Shown here piece after piece: positions 1 to 9,138 of a stretch of DNA of 64,000 nt. Where the stretch lies: positions 186,001-250,000 of the forward strand of contig NZ_JALKBE010000001.1 of NCBI RefSeq assembly GCF_023015885.1, read 5' to 3'. The position numbers and the translations under genes were made by a program. Position 1 is the first letter of the stretch, and each line of letters begins with the position of its first letter. Source of the stretch: Aliiroseovarius sp. S1123. GTDB lineage: Bacteria > Pseudomonadota > Alphaproteobacteria > Rhodobacterales > Rhodobacteraceae. The notes beneath the pieces are model-generated. The model was not told where the DNA came from. It was given only the letters and a program-made list of their open reading frames with translations, and made no database searches.

Positions 1-308
1 TCGACCAGAGCACCGGCGACTTTCTCGACCCGCGATTTCAGTTCGGCATAAGTGGTTTTCGACTGACGGCCGGTGATCGGGCTGTCATAGATGATGGCTA
101 CCTGATCAGCGCGCCCATTTTCAACGTGGCGGTCTACTGCGTTGTAGCAGGTGTTGACCATCCCGTCCGAGAACCACTCATAAATCGGGGCGTTTCCGTC
201 AAAGAGCGCCTTGGTGGGGGCCTTGTCCCAGCTGATGGCTTGGGCTGCGTCCATCCAGAACTGTTCTGGGTTCGCTTGCCACGCCGCGTAAACGTCTTTG
301 TATGCCAT
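1..308 (-). CDS. prpE: Propionyl-CoA synthetase, N-terminal part
   Basis: Only the first 102 codons are in the window; the rest lies to the left. The protein begins MAYKDVYAAWQANPEQFW and continues with an ACS-type N-terminal segment (WDKAPTKALFDG, then YEWFSDGMVNTCYNAVDRHV), typical of PrpE-type AMP-forming ligases that activate propionate to propionyl-CoA. The catalytic AMP-binding motifs are outside the window, so the propionate rather than acetate assignment rests on the N-terminal pattern. The start at 308 is preceded by a good GGAGG ribosome site. The upstream region holds several TTTGCAAA-like half-sites that may control it. Confidence 0.85.
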   Translation of the reverse strand, partial: MAYKDVYAAWQANPEQFWMDAAQAISWDKAPTKALFDGNAPIYEWFSDGMVNTCYNAVDRHVENGRADQVAIIYDSPITGRQSKTTYAELKSRVEKVAGALV

Positions 309-407
309 AGTGCACATCCTCCAGTTTCCCTTGTAGAATGTGTTACGCCCCTACGACCTATCCGGGCAAGAACCGTGTTGAACGTAGCGTCACAATATCG
401 CGGAAAA

Positions 408-447
408 TTTGCAGGGTGGTGGAAAATCGCCTGCAAATTTTTGCAAA
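408..447 (-). promoter_or_regulatory. TTTGCAAA-type half-sites upstream of prpE
   Basis: Between prpE and the maeB terminator there is TTTGCAG at 408-414, TGCAAA at 432-437 and TTTGCAAA at 440-447. Further TTTGCAAA-like copies at 488-517 partly form the maeB terminator stem. TTTGCAAA is, to my recollection, the half-site of RamB/PccR-type short-chain acyl-CoA regulators, and PccR controls propionyl-CoA assimilation in Rhodobacter. The spacing here differs from the published paired motif, so this is a candidate only. A hairpin with ACCCC/GGGGT arms follows at about 446-464. Confidence 0.4.
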
Positions 448-474
448 CCCCTGTCTTTTTAGGGGTCTGAGTTT

Positions 475-512
475 GAAAAAGGCAAGATTTGCAAAATTGC
501 AAACCTCGCCTT
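475..512 (-). terminator. Intrinsic terminator of maeB
   Basis: Arms 479-494 and 497-512 form a 16-bp stem around a 2-nt loop. At two positions (484/507 and 487/504) pairing works only as G-U wobble in the minus-strand transcript. A run of five U follows in that direction (476-480). Both points indicate that it terminates maeB, which ends at 536. Confidence 0.75.
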
Positions 513-535
513 GCAAAGTTTTCGCAGGGAATCGT

Positions 536-2809
536 TTAGCCGTAATGTGCTACCGGTGTCCCGGCGATGGCCGACATGTTCAAAAGTCCGCGTGCGGTGA
601 TTGAGGGCGTTACGATATGGGCACGGTTGCCCATGCCCATCAGGATCGGGCCAACCTCAAGCCCGCCACCTTTCACTTTCAGCGTGTTGCGTACCGCACT
701 GGCTGCATCCGCGTTGGCAAAGACCAATACGTTCGCTGGGCCATCAAAACGGGCGGCTGGGAACAGGCGGCGACGCACCTCGGGATCAAGGGCCGCGTCC
801 ACGTGCATTTCGCCTTCATAGGCAAAGTCGCGCGGGGCAGCGTCGAGGATGCTAAGTGCACCACGCGCACGCGCGCCGCTGTCTCCGCCGTGATTGCCGA
901 ATTGCGAATACGAACACACTGCGATTTTCGGCTCGACACCAAATCGGCGCACATGTCGCGCTGCGGCGCAAACGGTTTCGGCGATCTGTTCGGCGCTGGG
1001 CGTGTTGTGCACATGGGTGTCAGCAATGAACAGCGGACCGTCCTGCAGGATCATCAGGCTCAGCGCACCGACGGGGTGCAGTTCGTTATTGCCCAAGATT
1101 TGCTGGATATAATTCAGGTGCCACAAATACTGTCCGAACGTACCCGCAATCAAGCTGTCTGCATGACCCAGATGCACCATGATGCCACCGATAGCGGTGG
1201 TGTTCGTGCGCATGATCGCCTTGGCCAGATCAGGCGTCACGCCCTTGCGGGCCATCAGCTCGTGATAAGCGCCCCAATACTCGCGATACCGTTTGTCGCG
1301 CTCGGGGTTTACGACCTCGAAATCGCGTCCCGGAATTATGGATAGGCCAGCACGTTCAGCGCGGCGGGCGATCACGTCCGGGCGGCCAATCAGGATCGGC
1401 GCGTCGGTGGTTTCCTCGATCATCGCGTTGGCGGCGCGCAACACGCGCTCGTCCTCGCCCTCGGCAAAGACGATGCGGCGTTCCGCGGTGGCGGCGGCTT
1501 CGAAAACCGGGCGCATGATCAGCGCAGATTTGAAGACCGAGCCATCCAGTTTCGCCTTATAGGCATCCAGATCCTCGACCGGGCGCGTGGCCACGCCACT
1601 GTCCATCGCGGCCTTGGCAACGGCGCTGGCGACAACGCCCATAAGGCGTGGGTCGAATGGTTTGGGAATCAGATAGTCTTCGCCAAAGGTCAGCTGTTCG
1701 CCCTTATAGGCCGCGGCGGCTTCAGCCGATGTCGTAGCACGGGCAAGGGCCGCGATCCCTTCGATGCAACCCAGCTGCATGGCGTCGTTGATCTCGGTTG
1801 CGCCAACATCCAAAGCCCCCCGGAAGATGAAGGGGAAGCAGAGTACGTTGTTGACCTGGTTGGGGAAATCCGAGCGGCCGGTGGCGATGATCGCATTCGG
1901 AGCAACCTTGCGCACCTCGTCCGGCATGATTTCCGGCGTAGGGTTGGCAAGGGCGAAAACGATCGGGCGGTCGGCCATCTTGGCCACCATTTCGGGCTTC
2001 AGAACGCCGGGACCGGACAGGCCAAGGAACAGGTCCGCGCCTGCAATCACATCATCCAGGCTTGCTGGGCTGCCGCCCTGCGCGTACGCGGCCTTCTGGG
2101 GTGTCATCTCTTTCACGCGACCTTCATAGACGAGGCCTTCGATATCGCAGAGCCAGACGTTCTCGCGCTTGACGCCGAGCTTCAGAAGCATGTTCAGGCA
2201 GGCAATGCCTGCTGCCCCGCCACCGGTCGAGACGACCTTGATATCCTCGAAGGATTTCCCTGTCACCTTCAGCGCATTGGTGGCTGCGGCCCCCACCACG
2301 ATGGCGGTTCCGTGCTGATCGTCGTGAAAGACTGGAATGTTCATCCGCTCGCGACAAATTTGTTCAACGATGAAACAATCGGGTGCTTTAATGTCTTCTA
2401 AGTTGATCGCGCCAAAGCTTGGCTCCATCGCACAGACGATGTCGGCCAGCTTTTCCGGATCAGATTCGTTCAGCTCGATATCGAAGCAATCGATGTTGGC
2501 GAACTTCTTAAAGAGAACCGCCTTGCCTTCCATCACGGGCTTCGAGGCCAACGCCCCGATATTGCCCAACCCCAATACGGCGGACCCGTTCGAGACCACA
2601 GCAACCAGATTGCCGCGCGCCGTATAACGACTTGCTACGGAAGGATCTTTTGCGATCTCGACGCAGGCTTCAGCCACGCCTGGTGAGTAAGCAAGGCTTA
2701 GGTCGCGCCCGTTCGCCATCGGCTTGGTTGCGCGGATTTCAAGCTTTCCGGGCTGTGGAAATTCGTGATAATCCAGCGCGCGTTTGCGCAGATAGCTGTC
2801 TTCGGACAT
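536..2809 (-). CDS. maeB: NADP-dependent malic enzyme with C-terminal phosphotransacetylase-like domain
   Basis: This 757-residue protein decarboxylates malate to pyruvate in the cytosol, feeding acetyl-CoA and NADPH synthesis. Residues 1 to about 425 are the malic enzyme part: [10 protein letters not shown] at 76-85, [10 protein letters not shown] at 161-170 with the metal-binding Asp residues, and the nucleotide loop STGGGAAG near 194-201. Residues from about 430 to the end match phosphate acetyltransferase ([33 protein letters not shown]). In MaeB proteins this tail is usually regulatory rather than catalytic. Length fits the MaeB family. It has its own terminator downstream and an inverted repeat 27-44 bases upstream of the start. 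Confidence 0.95.
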   Translation of the reverse strand: MSEDSYLRKRALDYHEFPQPGKLEIRATKPMANGRDLSLAYSPGVAEACVEIAKDPSVASRYTARGNLVAVVSNGSAVLGLGNIGALASKPVMEGKAVLFKKFANIDCFDIELNESDPEKLADIVCAMEPSFGAINLEDIKAPDCFIVEQICRERMNIPVFHDDQHGTAIVVGAAATNALKVTGKSFEDIKVVSTGGGAAGIACLNMLLKLGVKRENVWLCDIEGLVYEGRVKEMTPQKAAYAQGGSPASLDDVIAGADLFLGLSGPGVLKPEMVAKMADRPIVFALANPTPEIMPDEVRKVAPNAIIATGRSDFPNQVNNVLCFPFIFRGALDVGATEINDAMQLGCIEGIAALARATTSAEAAAAYKGEQLTFGEDYLIPKPFDPRLMGVVASAVAKAAMDSGVATRPVEDLDAYKAKLDGSVFKSALIMRPVFEAAATAERRIVFAEGEDERVLRAANAMIEETTDAPILIGRPDVIARRAERAGLSIIPGRDFEVVNPERDKRYREYWGAYHELMARKGVTPDLAKAIMRTNTTAIGGIMVHLGHADSLIAGTFGQYLWHLNYIQQILGNNELHPVGALSLMILQDGPLFIADTHVHNTPSAEQIAETVCAAARHVRRFGVEPKIAVCSYSQFGNHGGDSGARARGALSILDAAPRDFAYEGEMHVDAALDPEVRRRLFPAARFDGPANVLVFANADAASAVRNTLKVKGGGLEVGPILMGMGNRAHIVTPSITARGLLNMSAIAGTPVAHYG

Positions 2810-2835
2810 CGAGGCCTCCCAAGGTTTAGTGTGGA

Positions 2836-2853
2836 TAGTTTAACTTTAAACTA
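2836..2853. promoter_or_regulatory. Perfect 8-bp inverted repeat upstream of maeB
   Basis: TAGTTTAA-CT-TTAAACTA lies 27-44 bases before the maeB start, in a GC-rich setting. Position and symmetry suggest an operator for a dimeric regulator. No T-run follows on either side, so a terminator is unlikely. The regulator is unknown. Confidence 0.4.
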
Positions 2854-3023
2854 CCTTCCCTTCGACACTCCGATACACCAGTGACGCAAGGGCAATCAAG
2901 TCTGCATTGCGTAGATTAGCATGGCAATCCCTTGCGACCAGCCCCTTGATGCACGGATTGCGCTTGCATCCGAGAATGTGGAGGTTCAGGGTTGCTGGAT
3001 AGATTTTTTTGCAGGAGCGGATC

Positions 3024-3416
3024 ATGTCGCTGTTGGAAGCTGCCAAGGCCGTGCGCGAAAATGCGCATGCCCCATATTCGAACTTCAAGGTCGGCGCTGC
3101 CCTACGCACAAGCGCGGGCGTGGTGCATGTCGGATGCAATGTCGAGAATATCGCCTATCCGGAAGGAACCTGTGCAGAAGCGGGCGCAATTGCTGCCATG
3201 TGTGCAGCGGGAGAGCGCGAGATCGCTGAAGCTTTGGTGATCGCGGACGCGCCTTTGCCGGTGACGCCATGCGGTGGGTGTCGTCAGAAACTGGCCGAGT
3301 TCTCGGGGCCGGATGTGAAAATCACCATGATGACCACGGGCGGCGAAAGCCTGACCATGACCATGGCTGAACTTCTACCCGGTGCCTTTGGTGCCGCGCA
3401 TATGGAGAACACATGA
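3024..3416 (+). CDS. cdd: Cytidine deaminase
   Basis: This 130-residue enzyme hydrolytically deaminates cytidine and deoxycytidine to uridine and deoxyuridine. It carries the small tetrameric-type zinc site: CAE at 50-52 (Cys and catalytic Glu) and PCGGC at 82-86 (two Cys ligands). The start at 3024 is chosen over an in-frame TTG at 3009 because AGGAG sits at 3013-3017 with good spacing. It is first of four genes in a salvage operon, and its TGA overlaps the deoB ATG (ATGA). Confidence 0.95.
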   Translation: MSLLEAAKAVRENAHAPYSNFKVGAALRTSAGVVHVGCNVENIAYPEGTCAEAGAIAAMCAAGEREIAEALVIADAPLPVTPCGGCRQKLAEFSGPDVKITMMTTGGESLTMTMAELLPGAFGAAHMENT

Positions 3417-4627
3417 CCCGCGCCTTTCTGATTGTGCTGGACAGCGTCGGCTGCGGCGGTGCCCTCGACGCGCATAAGTTCTTCAACGACAAGACCGTGC
3501 CGGACACGGGTGCCAACACCTTGGCCCATATCGCGCAAGCCTGCGCCGAAGGACGCGCAGAAGAGGGGCGCTCGGGACCGCTTTCCTTGCCAAATCTGGA
3601 TGCTCTGGGGTTGGGGGCGGCGGTTCGTCTGGCCTCGGGCGACGACACTCCTGGACTTGAGGCCACACCCTCTGGGCTGTGGGGCGCAGCGCAGGAGGTG
3701 TCGCCGGGCAAGGATACCCCCACCGGGCATTGGGAAATTGCGGGCGTACCGCTGCCGTGGGACTGGGGCTATTTCCCGGACGCCATACCAACCTTCCCTG
3801 CAAACCTGACCGCCGCCATCTGTGAAGCAGCGGATGTAGACGGCATTCTGGGCGACAAACATGCGTCGGGTACGGCGGTGCTGGATGAACTAGGGGCCGA
3901 GCACATCCGCACGGGGCGCCCAATCGTCTATACTTCGGTCGATAGTGTCGTTCAGATCGCGGCACATGAAGAGCATTTCGGTCTGGAGCGTCTCTATGCG
4001 CTGTGTCAGGCGGTTGCGCCAATGGTGCATGACATGCGCGTCGGCCGTGTCATCGCGCGCCCCTTTGTGGGATCGGAAGCCGAAGGGTTCACCCGCACCA
4101 CCAACCGTCGCGACTATGCGATGACCCCGCCAAAGCCGACCCTGTGTGACTGGGTGACGGATGCGGGCGGAAAGGTACATGCCATTGGAAAGATCGGCGA
4201 TATCTTTGCTCATCGCGGGATCACCTCTGTTCATAAAGGGGCGGATGCGGACCTGATGGAGCATCTGGTGACCTCGTTCGACAATGCGCAGGACGGCGAT
4301 CTGGTTTTCGCTAATTTCGTCGAGTTTGACGCGATCTATGGTCACCGTCGCGATATCTCGGGCTATGCGCGTGCACTGGAATGGTTCGACACTCAGGTGC
4401 CCCGTCTGATGGACATGATGCGCGACGGAGATCTGGTTCTGTTCACCGCGGATCACGGCAACGATCCTAGCTGGGTCGGCACTGATCACACCCGTGAACG
4501 CGTGCCAGTCGTTGCCGCTGGGTTTGGCACGCGCGAAATTGGGCTTGTCGGGTTTTCGGATATTGGTGCATCGGTCGCGGCCCATCTTGGGCTGGACACG
4601 CGCGGGGCAGGAGGGTCGTTTCTATGA
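3413..4627 (+). CDS. deoB: Phosphopentomutase
   Basis: This 404-residue alkaline-phosphatase-superfamily enzyme interconverts (deoxy)ribose 1-phosphate and 5-phosphate, linking nucleoside breakdown to central carbon. Metal-site motifs are visible: DSVGCGG at residues 10-16, TADHGND at 345-351 and TDHTRERVP just after. Start and stop overlap cdd and add by ATGA, implying translational coupling. No deoA (thymidine phosphorylase) gene separates it from cdd, although the enzyme needs a phosphorylase to make its substrate. Confidence 0.95.
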   Translation: MTRAFLIVLDSVGCGGALDAHKFFNDKTVPDTGANTLAHIAQACAEGRAEEGRSGPLSLPNLDALGLGAAVRLASGDDTPGLEATPSGLWGAAQEVSPGKDTPTGHWEIAGVPLPWDWGYFPDAIPTFPANLTAAICEAADVDGILGDKHASGTAVLDELGAEHIRTGRPIVYTSVDSVVQIAAHEEHFGLERLYALCQAVAPMVHDMRVGRVIARPFVGSEAEGFTRTTNRRDYAMTPPKPTLCDWVTDAGGKVHAIGKIGDIFAHRGITSVHKGADADLMEHLVTSFDNAQDGDLVFANFVEFDAIYGHRRDISGYARALEWFDTQVPRLMDMMRDGDLVLFTADHGNDPSWVGTDHTRERVPVVAAGFGTREIGLVGFSDIGASVAAHLGLDTRGAGGSFL

Positions 4628-5616
4628 GTTTCAATGAACTGAAAAAGGTCGAACTGCACCTGCATATCGAGGGTGCAGCGCCGCCCGCGTTTATCCGGTC
4701 CCTTGCAAAGGAAAAGTCCGTCGATCTGTCGGGGATCTTCACCGAAGATGGCGGCTATGCCTATCGCGATTTCGGGCATTTCCTTGAAGTATACGAGGCC
4801 GCGACCTCGGTCTTGACGGGCCCCGAGGAGTTCCACCGCCTGACCAAGGCCGTCTTGGAAGCCTGTGCCGAAAAGGGCGTGGTCTATGCCGAAACCTTCC
4901 TGTCTCCGGATTTCTGCGGTGGGCGGGATGTGGTGGCGTGGAAGGATTACCTTGCCGCCATTCAAGACGCCGCCGACGAGGCAGAACGCGACATGGGCAT
5001 CACCCTGCGCGGGATTGCCACCTGCATCCGCCATTTCGGCCCGGAATTCGCCCGCGAAACCGCGCTTTGTGCTCAGGAAACGGCCGGTGGTTTTCTGACG
5101 GGCTTTGGAATGGGCGGGGACGAAAAATCTGGCAGTCAGGGCGACTTTGCCTATGCCTATGACATGGCACGCGAGGCGGGGTTGCGTCTGACCACCCATG
5201 CGGGCGAGTGGAATGGACCCGAGGAGGTGCGCGCCGCTCTGGATGACCTGAAAGTTGAACGCATTGGTCACGGCGTGCGTGCGATCGAGGATCTGGCGCT
5301 GGTGGATCGGTTGGCCGAAGACGGTGTAACGCTTGAAGTCTGCCCCGGTTCGAACGTGTTTCTGGGCGTGTATTCAAATCTTTCCGCCCATCCCATCGCA
5401 AAGCTGCGCGAACGCGGGGTGAATGTCACCGTATCGACCGACGACCCTCCGTTCTTCCGGACGGATATGAACAAGGAATACGAAGACCTATCGCGTCAGT
5501 TCGGCTGGACGGAAGAGGACTTTCGCGACCTGAACGTGGTTGCCATTGACGCGGCTTTCTGCGACGAGGCGACCCGCACCCGCATCCGCAAAGAATTGGA
5601 GACGCAAGATGTATGA
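4624..5616 (+). CDS. add: Adenosine deaminase
   Basis: This 330-residue enzyme deaminates adenosine or deoxyadenosine to (deoxy)inosine. Zinc-site and catalytic motifs are in order: HLHIEG at 12-17, THAGE at 191-195, RIGHGVR at 213-219 and STDDPPFF at 271-278. Length matches bacterial Add, though adenine deaminases share this fold, so substrate preference is not certain. It overlaps deoB at its start and upp by 8 bases at its end. Confidence 0.92.
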   Translation: MSFNELKKVELHLHIEGAAPPAFIRSLAKEKSVDLSGIFTEDGGYAYRDFGHFLEVYEAATSVLTGPEEFHRLTKAVLEACAEKGVVYAETFLSPDFCGGRDVVAWKDYLAAIQDAADEAERDMGITLRGIATCIRHFGPEFARETALCAQETAGGFLTGFGMGGDEKSGSQGDFAYAYDMAREAGLRLTTHAGEWNGPEEVRAALDDLKVERIGHGVRAIEDLALVDRLAEDGVTLEVCPGSNVFLGVYSNLSAHPIAKLRERGVNVTVSTDDPPFFRTDMNKEYEDLSRQFGWTEEDFRDLNVVAIDAAFCDEATRTRIRKELETQDV

Positions 5617-6241
5617 TCACCTGACCATTGTTGATCACCCCCTGATTCAGCACAAGCTGACCTTGATGCGGGATGAAGCCACGCCCACCAGCCTGTTCCG
5701 CCAACTTCTGCGCGAGATCAGCCAGCTTCTTGCATACGAGATCACGCGCGAACTGCCGATGACGACGAAAACCATCACCACGCCGATGCAAGAGATGGAC
5801 GCGCCGACCCTGGCGGGCCGCAAGCTGGCGCTGGTGTCGATCCTGCGCGCTGGTAACGGTCTTCTGGACGGTGTGCTGGAGCTGATCCCCTCGGCGCGCG
5901 TGGGCTTTGTTGGCCTGTACCGTGATGAGGAAACGCTGGAGCCGGTCGAATATTACTTCAAGGTGCCCGAGCATATGGACGAGCGTCTGGTGATCGCAGT
6001 GGACCCGATGCTGGCCACGGGCAACAGCTCGGTTGCGGCGATTGATATGCTGAAAAAATCGGGTGCGAAGAACATTCGCTTCCTGTGCCTGTTGGCCGCC
6101 CCGGAAGGTGTTGCGCGCATGAAAGAGGCACACCCCGATGTGCCGATCATCACGGCCTCGCTGGATGAGAAGCTGAACGAAAAGGGCTATATCGTGCCGG
6201 GTCTGGGTGACGCGGGCGACCGGATGTTCGGCACCAAGTAA
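5609..6241 (+). CDS. upp: Uracil phosphoribosyltransferase
   Basis: This 210-residue protein converts uracil and PRPP to UMP, completing the pyrimidine arm of the operon. The PRPP-binding loop ([18 protein letters not shown]) and the C-terminal uracil loop ([17 protein letters not shown]) are intact. The start at 5609 ([11 protein letters not shown]) gives the family length; the longer reading from 5540 would lie inside add. A strong terminator follows 27 bases after the stop. Confidence 0.96.
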   Translation: MYDHLTIVDHPLIQHKLTLMRDEATPTSLFRQLLREISQLLAYEITRELPMTTKTITTPMQEMDAPTLAGRKLALVSILRAGNGLLDGVLELIPSARVGFVGLYRDEETLEPVEYYFKVPEHMDERLVIAVDPMLATGNSSVAAIDMLKKSGAKNIRFLCLLAAPEGVARMKEAHPDVPIITASLDEKLNEKGYIVPGLGDAGDRMFGTK

Positions 6242-6267
6242 AACACGCGGCGATCGCTGTGTACCGG

Positions 6268-6301
6268 ACGCCCGTCTTGCAATCAGACGGGCGTTTTTTT
6301 A
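6268..6301 (+). terminator. Intrinsic terminator of cdd-deoB-add-upp
   Basis: ACGCCCGTCT (6268-6277) pairs perfectly with AGACGGGCGT (6285-6294) around a 7-nt loop, followed by a run of T to 6300. The T-run also contains the stop codon of the convergent gene at 6299. Confidence 0.92.
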
Positions 6302-7315
6302 TTCGCCGCAGACGCCCTGCAATCTGACCCAATCGTCATCGGATAGAAGGGGCTGGGCGCTGCCTTCGGGTACCGGATCTGCCTCGATCAGCTCGAGCGT
6401 TGTTTCGCCTGTCAGGTCCAAAGCATAGGCATAGGGCGTTGCACTGACGCCTTGTGCATTGAAGCGCTCAAGAAGCGCTGTGGCTGGCACCTCGGATTGC
6501 GGCGTGGTCAGAAGATCTTCTGCATATTGATCTATCGCTTCCGCGGGTAGGTGCCCGGTCGTCAAAAGCTGCACCGTTCCGCGCAGGCCAACATGGTCCA
6601 GAAGCGGCAATATCGGATCTGTGCTATCGCGACGCAGTTCCTCGGCCATCAGGAACCCCACCAGTACGTCTGGATGTTCGAAATCTTCAATTAGGGCGCG
6701 GTTCAGAAGTGTGATATTTCCCGGCAAATGCTGGGTTGTCTGCACGGCGCCGGACAGCACGACAACGCGCAGGTCTGAATTGCCGGTCGTTGTTCGGGCC
6801 AGCCGGGTCAACACCGCACGTCCCTCGCGCCCACGGCATTCCTGCCCGGTGATGCGTCCGATCCGGGTCAAGATCTGCTGCCCAATCGCGGCGCGTGTGG
6901 GTTCGGGCACAACCGAGACCGTATAGCTGCGCAGCGCACCGGGCAGCCAGAAGACCGCGAGCAGCAGCAATGAAGCCAGCACACCGGCCGTCACCCAGTG
7001 CCGCAGCCGACCGGGATGGGGACGACGACGCTCGATCAGTTTGCGCACCTTTTCAAGCGCGCGGATCATGTCTTCGTCTTCGGTCTCCAGCTCTTCGGTG
7101 GCATCATGGCCGGGACGGAAAATCGCGGGACGCTCGCCGGGATTGACGCGCTGGATCGCGGGTAGGGACCAGTGGTTCAGAACGTTCTCGCGCATGTCCG
7201 AGATCGTCAGCGTCGCATTCCCAAGAGACAACAGGACATCCACCCTTTGCGCCCCTTCTTCGGGACGCCAAAGGGCCGTGGCCTCAAGCCGGTCATATTT
7301 GGTCAGGGCCGTCAT
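6299..7315 (-). CDS. Membrane-anchored protein with a degenerate M48-peptidase-like domain
   Basis: This 338-residue protein has no assigned function. It has a soluble N-terminal region (1-105) with an acidic stretch near 72-83, one transmembrane segment at about 107-127, and a 200-residue C-terminal part. The segment 196-229 (QHLPGNITLLNRALIEDF, then HPDVLVGFLMAEELRR) lines up with the M48 pattern of an ALPGG strand followed by a VLAHExxH helix. The metal-binding HExxH is replaced by AEELR, so catalysis by that mechanism is not expected. Start 7315 (MTALTKYDRLEATALW) is chosen over 7366 because the extra residues look non-native. The M48 relationship is my inference from the pattern. Confidence 0.6.
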   Translation of the reverse strand: MTALTKYDRLEATALWRPEEGAQRVDVLLSLGNATLTISDMRENVLNHWSLPAIQRVNPGERPAIFRPGHDATEELETEDEDMIRALEKVRKLIERRRPHPGRLRHWVTAGVLASLLLLAVFWLPGALRSYTVSVVPEPTRAAIGQQILTRIGRITGQECRGREGRAVLTRLARTTTGNSDLRVVVLSGAVQTTQHLPGNITLLNRALIEDFEHPDVLVGFLMAEELRRDSTDPILPLLDHVGLRGTVQLLTTGHLPAEAIDQYAEDLLTTPQSEVPATALLERFNAQGVSATPYAYALDLTGETTLELIEADPVPEGSAQPLLSDDDWVRLQGVCGE

Positions 7316-7393
7316 AATGGGACGGGGCTTTCTGCTCGTTTTTGATTGCGCACAGAATAGCGCCAACCGTCCGGCCCGGCAATCGGAACCGCC

Positions 7394-9025
7394 TTAGTCG
7401 CCCGAGCGCGCCCAATCGCGAAGCTGGAACTTTTGGATTTTTCCCGTCGAGGTTTTGGGAAGCTCACAGAACTCAATCCGCTTTGGCGTCTTGAACCCGG
7501 CCAGACGTTCGCGGGCGAAGGCGATCAGGTCCGCCTCACTGACATCGCTACCATCCTTCAGCTCGACATAAGCGCAGGGGATTTCGCCCCATTTGTCATC
7601 GGGCTTGGCGACCACGGCACACAGACTGACCGCAGGGTGGTGCATCAACACGCCCTCGACCTCGACCGAACTGACGTTCTCGCCGCCCGAAATGATGATG
7701 TCTTTCGAGCGGTCGGTGATCTTGATGTACCCGTCCGGCGTCTGATAGGCGACGTCGCCCGAGTGGAAATAGCCACCCTGAAACGCCTCGGCCGTGGCCT
7801 CGGGGTTCTTCAGATAACCTTTCATGACCGAGTTGCCGCGGATCATGATCTCGCCCGTGGTTTCGCCATCCATCGGCACTTGGGCCATGGTCTCGTCCAG
7901 AACGGTGATGTCTTCCATTTGCGGGAAGGCGACGCCGGTGCGCGCCTTGATCGCGGCGCGCTCTACTTGCGGAAGATCGTCCCATTCGGGACCGTTCCAC
8001 AGGCATTCGGTCACGTGACCGTAGGTTTCGGTCAGGCCGTAGACCTGCGTGACGTTGAAGCCCAAGGGCTCGATTGCGGCCAAGGTCGCGGCTGCGGGCG
8101 GGGCGCCTGCGGTAAATACCTCGACCACGTGATCGAAGCTGCGGCGGTCGGCGTCAGGGGCGTTGACCATCATGTTCAGCACGATCGGTGCACCGCCAAA
8201 ATGGGTCACACCCTCATCCGCGATGGCATCATAGATCGCCTTCGCCGTGATCGTGCGACAACACACAACGGTCCCGCCCAGCACCGGCATCATCCAAGTG
8301 TGGTTCCAGTTGTTGCAGTGAAACAGGGGAACGATGGTCAGGTAACGCGGATACAGCTGCATGTTCCAGCTGATCGGCGTGCCCATCGTCATCAGATAGG
8401 CGCCGCGGTGGTGATAGACCACACCTTTGGGCCGCCCGGTGGTGCCCGAGGTATAGTTCAGCGCAAGGCTTTCCCATTCGTCCTGAGGCATGATCCAGTC
8501 GAAATTCGGATCTCCGCTCTCCAACAGATCCTCGTATTCAAGATAGCGACCGGTTGCCGGGAAACCCGCGTCGGGCGCGGCGACCTCAATGATTTCGGGG
8601 GCACTGCCGTCCATCTGTTCAAGCGCGGCTTCTGCCAAGGGCACCAGCTCGCTATCGACCAGCACAGCCTTGGCTGCACCATGCCCGAAAATGTAGGCGA
8701 CCGTATCCACATCCAGCCGCGTATTGATCGTGTTCAGGATGGCGCCACAGGCCGGGATGCCAAAGCTGGCTTCGACATGGGCCAAAGTGTTGTGCAAAAG
8801 CGTGCCGACGACGTCACCGGGTCGTATCCCACGCGCGGCAAGCGCCGAGGCCAAACGGCTGACCCGTCCATGATAGTCGCGATAGGTCAGGCGGCGATTG
8901 CCATCAATCACGGCCTCGCGGTTGGGAAATACCTTTGCGGCACGCTGAAGATGTGAAAGCGGGGTCAACGGCACAAAGTTTGCCGCACATTTATCCAACC
9001 CGCGTTCGTCTGCCATCCAACCCAT
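7394..9025 (-). CDS. AMP-forming acyl-CoA ligase
   Basis: This 543-residue adenylate-forming enzyme activates a carboxylic acid via an acyl-AMP to acyl-CoA. Visible motifs are the P-loop LNYTSGTTGRPKG, the adenine-binding QVYGLTETYGH, the hinge ITDRSKDIIISGGENVSS and the C-terminal catalytic lysine region LPKTSTGKIQK. It resembles medium-chain or aryl acyl-CoA ligases and is related to DmdB-type ligases, but the substrate cannot be read from the sequence. Start 9025 follows a GGGAGGAG ribosome site. It is monocistronic and divergent from the EamA gene. Confidence 0.85.
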   Translation of the reverse strand: MGWMADERGLDKCAANFVPLTPLSHLQRAAKVFPNREAVIDGNRRLTYRDYHGRVSRLASALAARGIRPGDVVGTLLHNTLAHVEASFGIPACGAILNTINTRLDVDTVAYIFGHGAAKAVLVDSELVPLAEAALEQMDGSAPEIIEVAAPDAGFPATGRYLEYEDLLESGDPNFDWIMPQDEWESLALNYTSGTTGRPKGVVYHHRGAYLMTMGTPISWNMQLYPRYLTIVPLFHCNNWNHTWMMPVLGGTVVCCRTITAKAIYDAIADEGVTHFGGAPIVLNMMVNAPDADRRSFDHVVEVFTAGAPPAAATLAAIEPLGFNVTQVYGLTETYGHVTECLWNGPEWDDLPQVERAAIKARTGVAFPQMEDITVLDETMAQVPMDGETTGEIMIRGNSVMKGYLKNPEATAEAFQGGYFHSGDVAYQTPDGYIKITDRSKDIIISGGENVSSVEVEGVLMHHPAVSLCAVVAKPDDKWGEIPCAYVELKDGSDVSEADLIAFARERLAGFKTPKRIEFCELPKTSTGKIQKFQLRDWARSGD

Positions 9026-9138
9026 TCTCACTCCTCCCAAAGCGATGTGTTTTCTTAACCTGTGTCGTTTTCCGAGTGGACCCCAGTGTTGCCCCATGGT
9101 CAATGGCTCTGAGAGGCTTTTCGAGTAAGGAAAACGAC

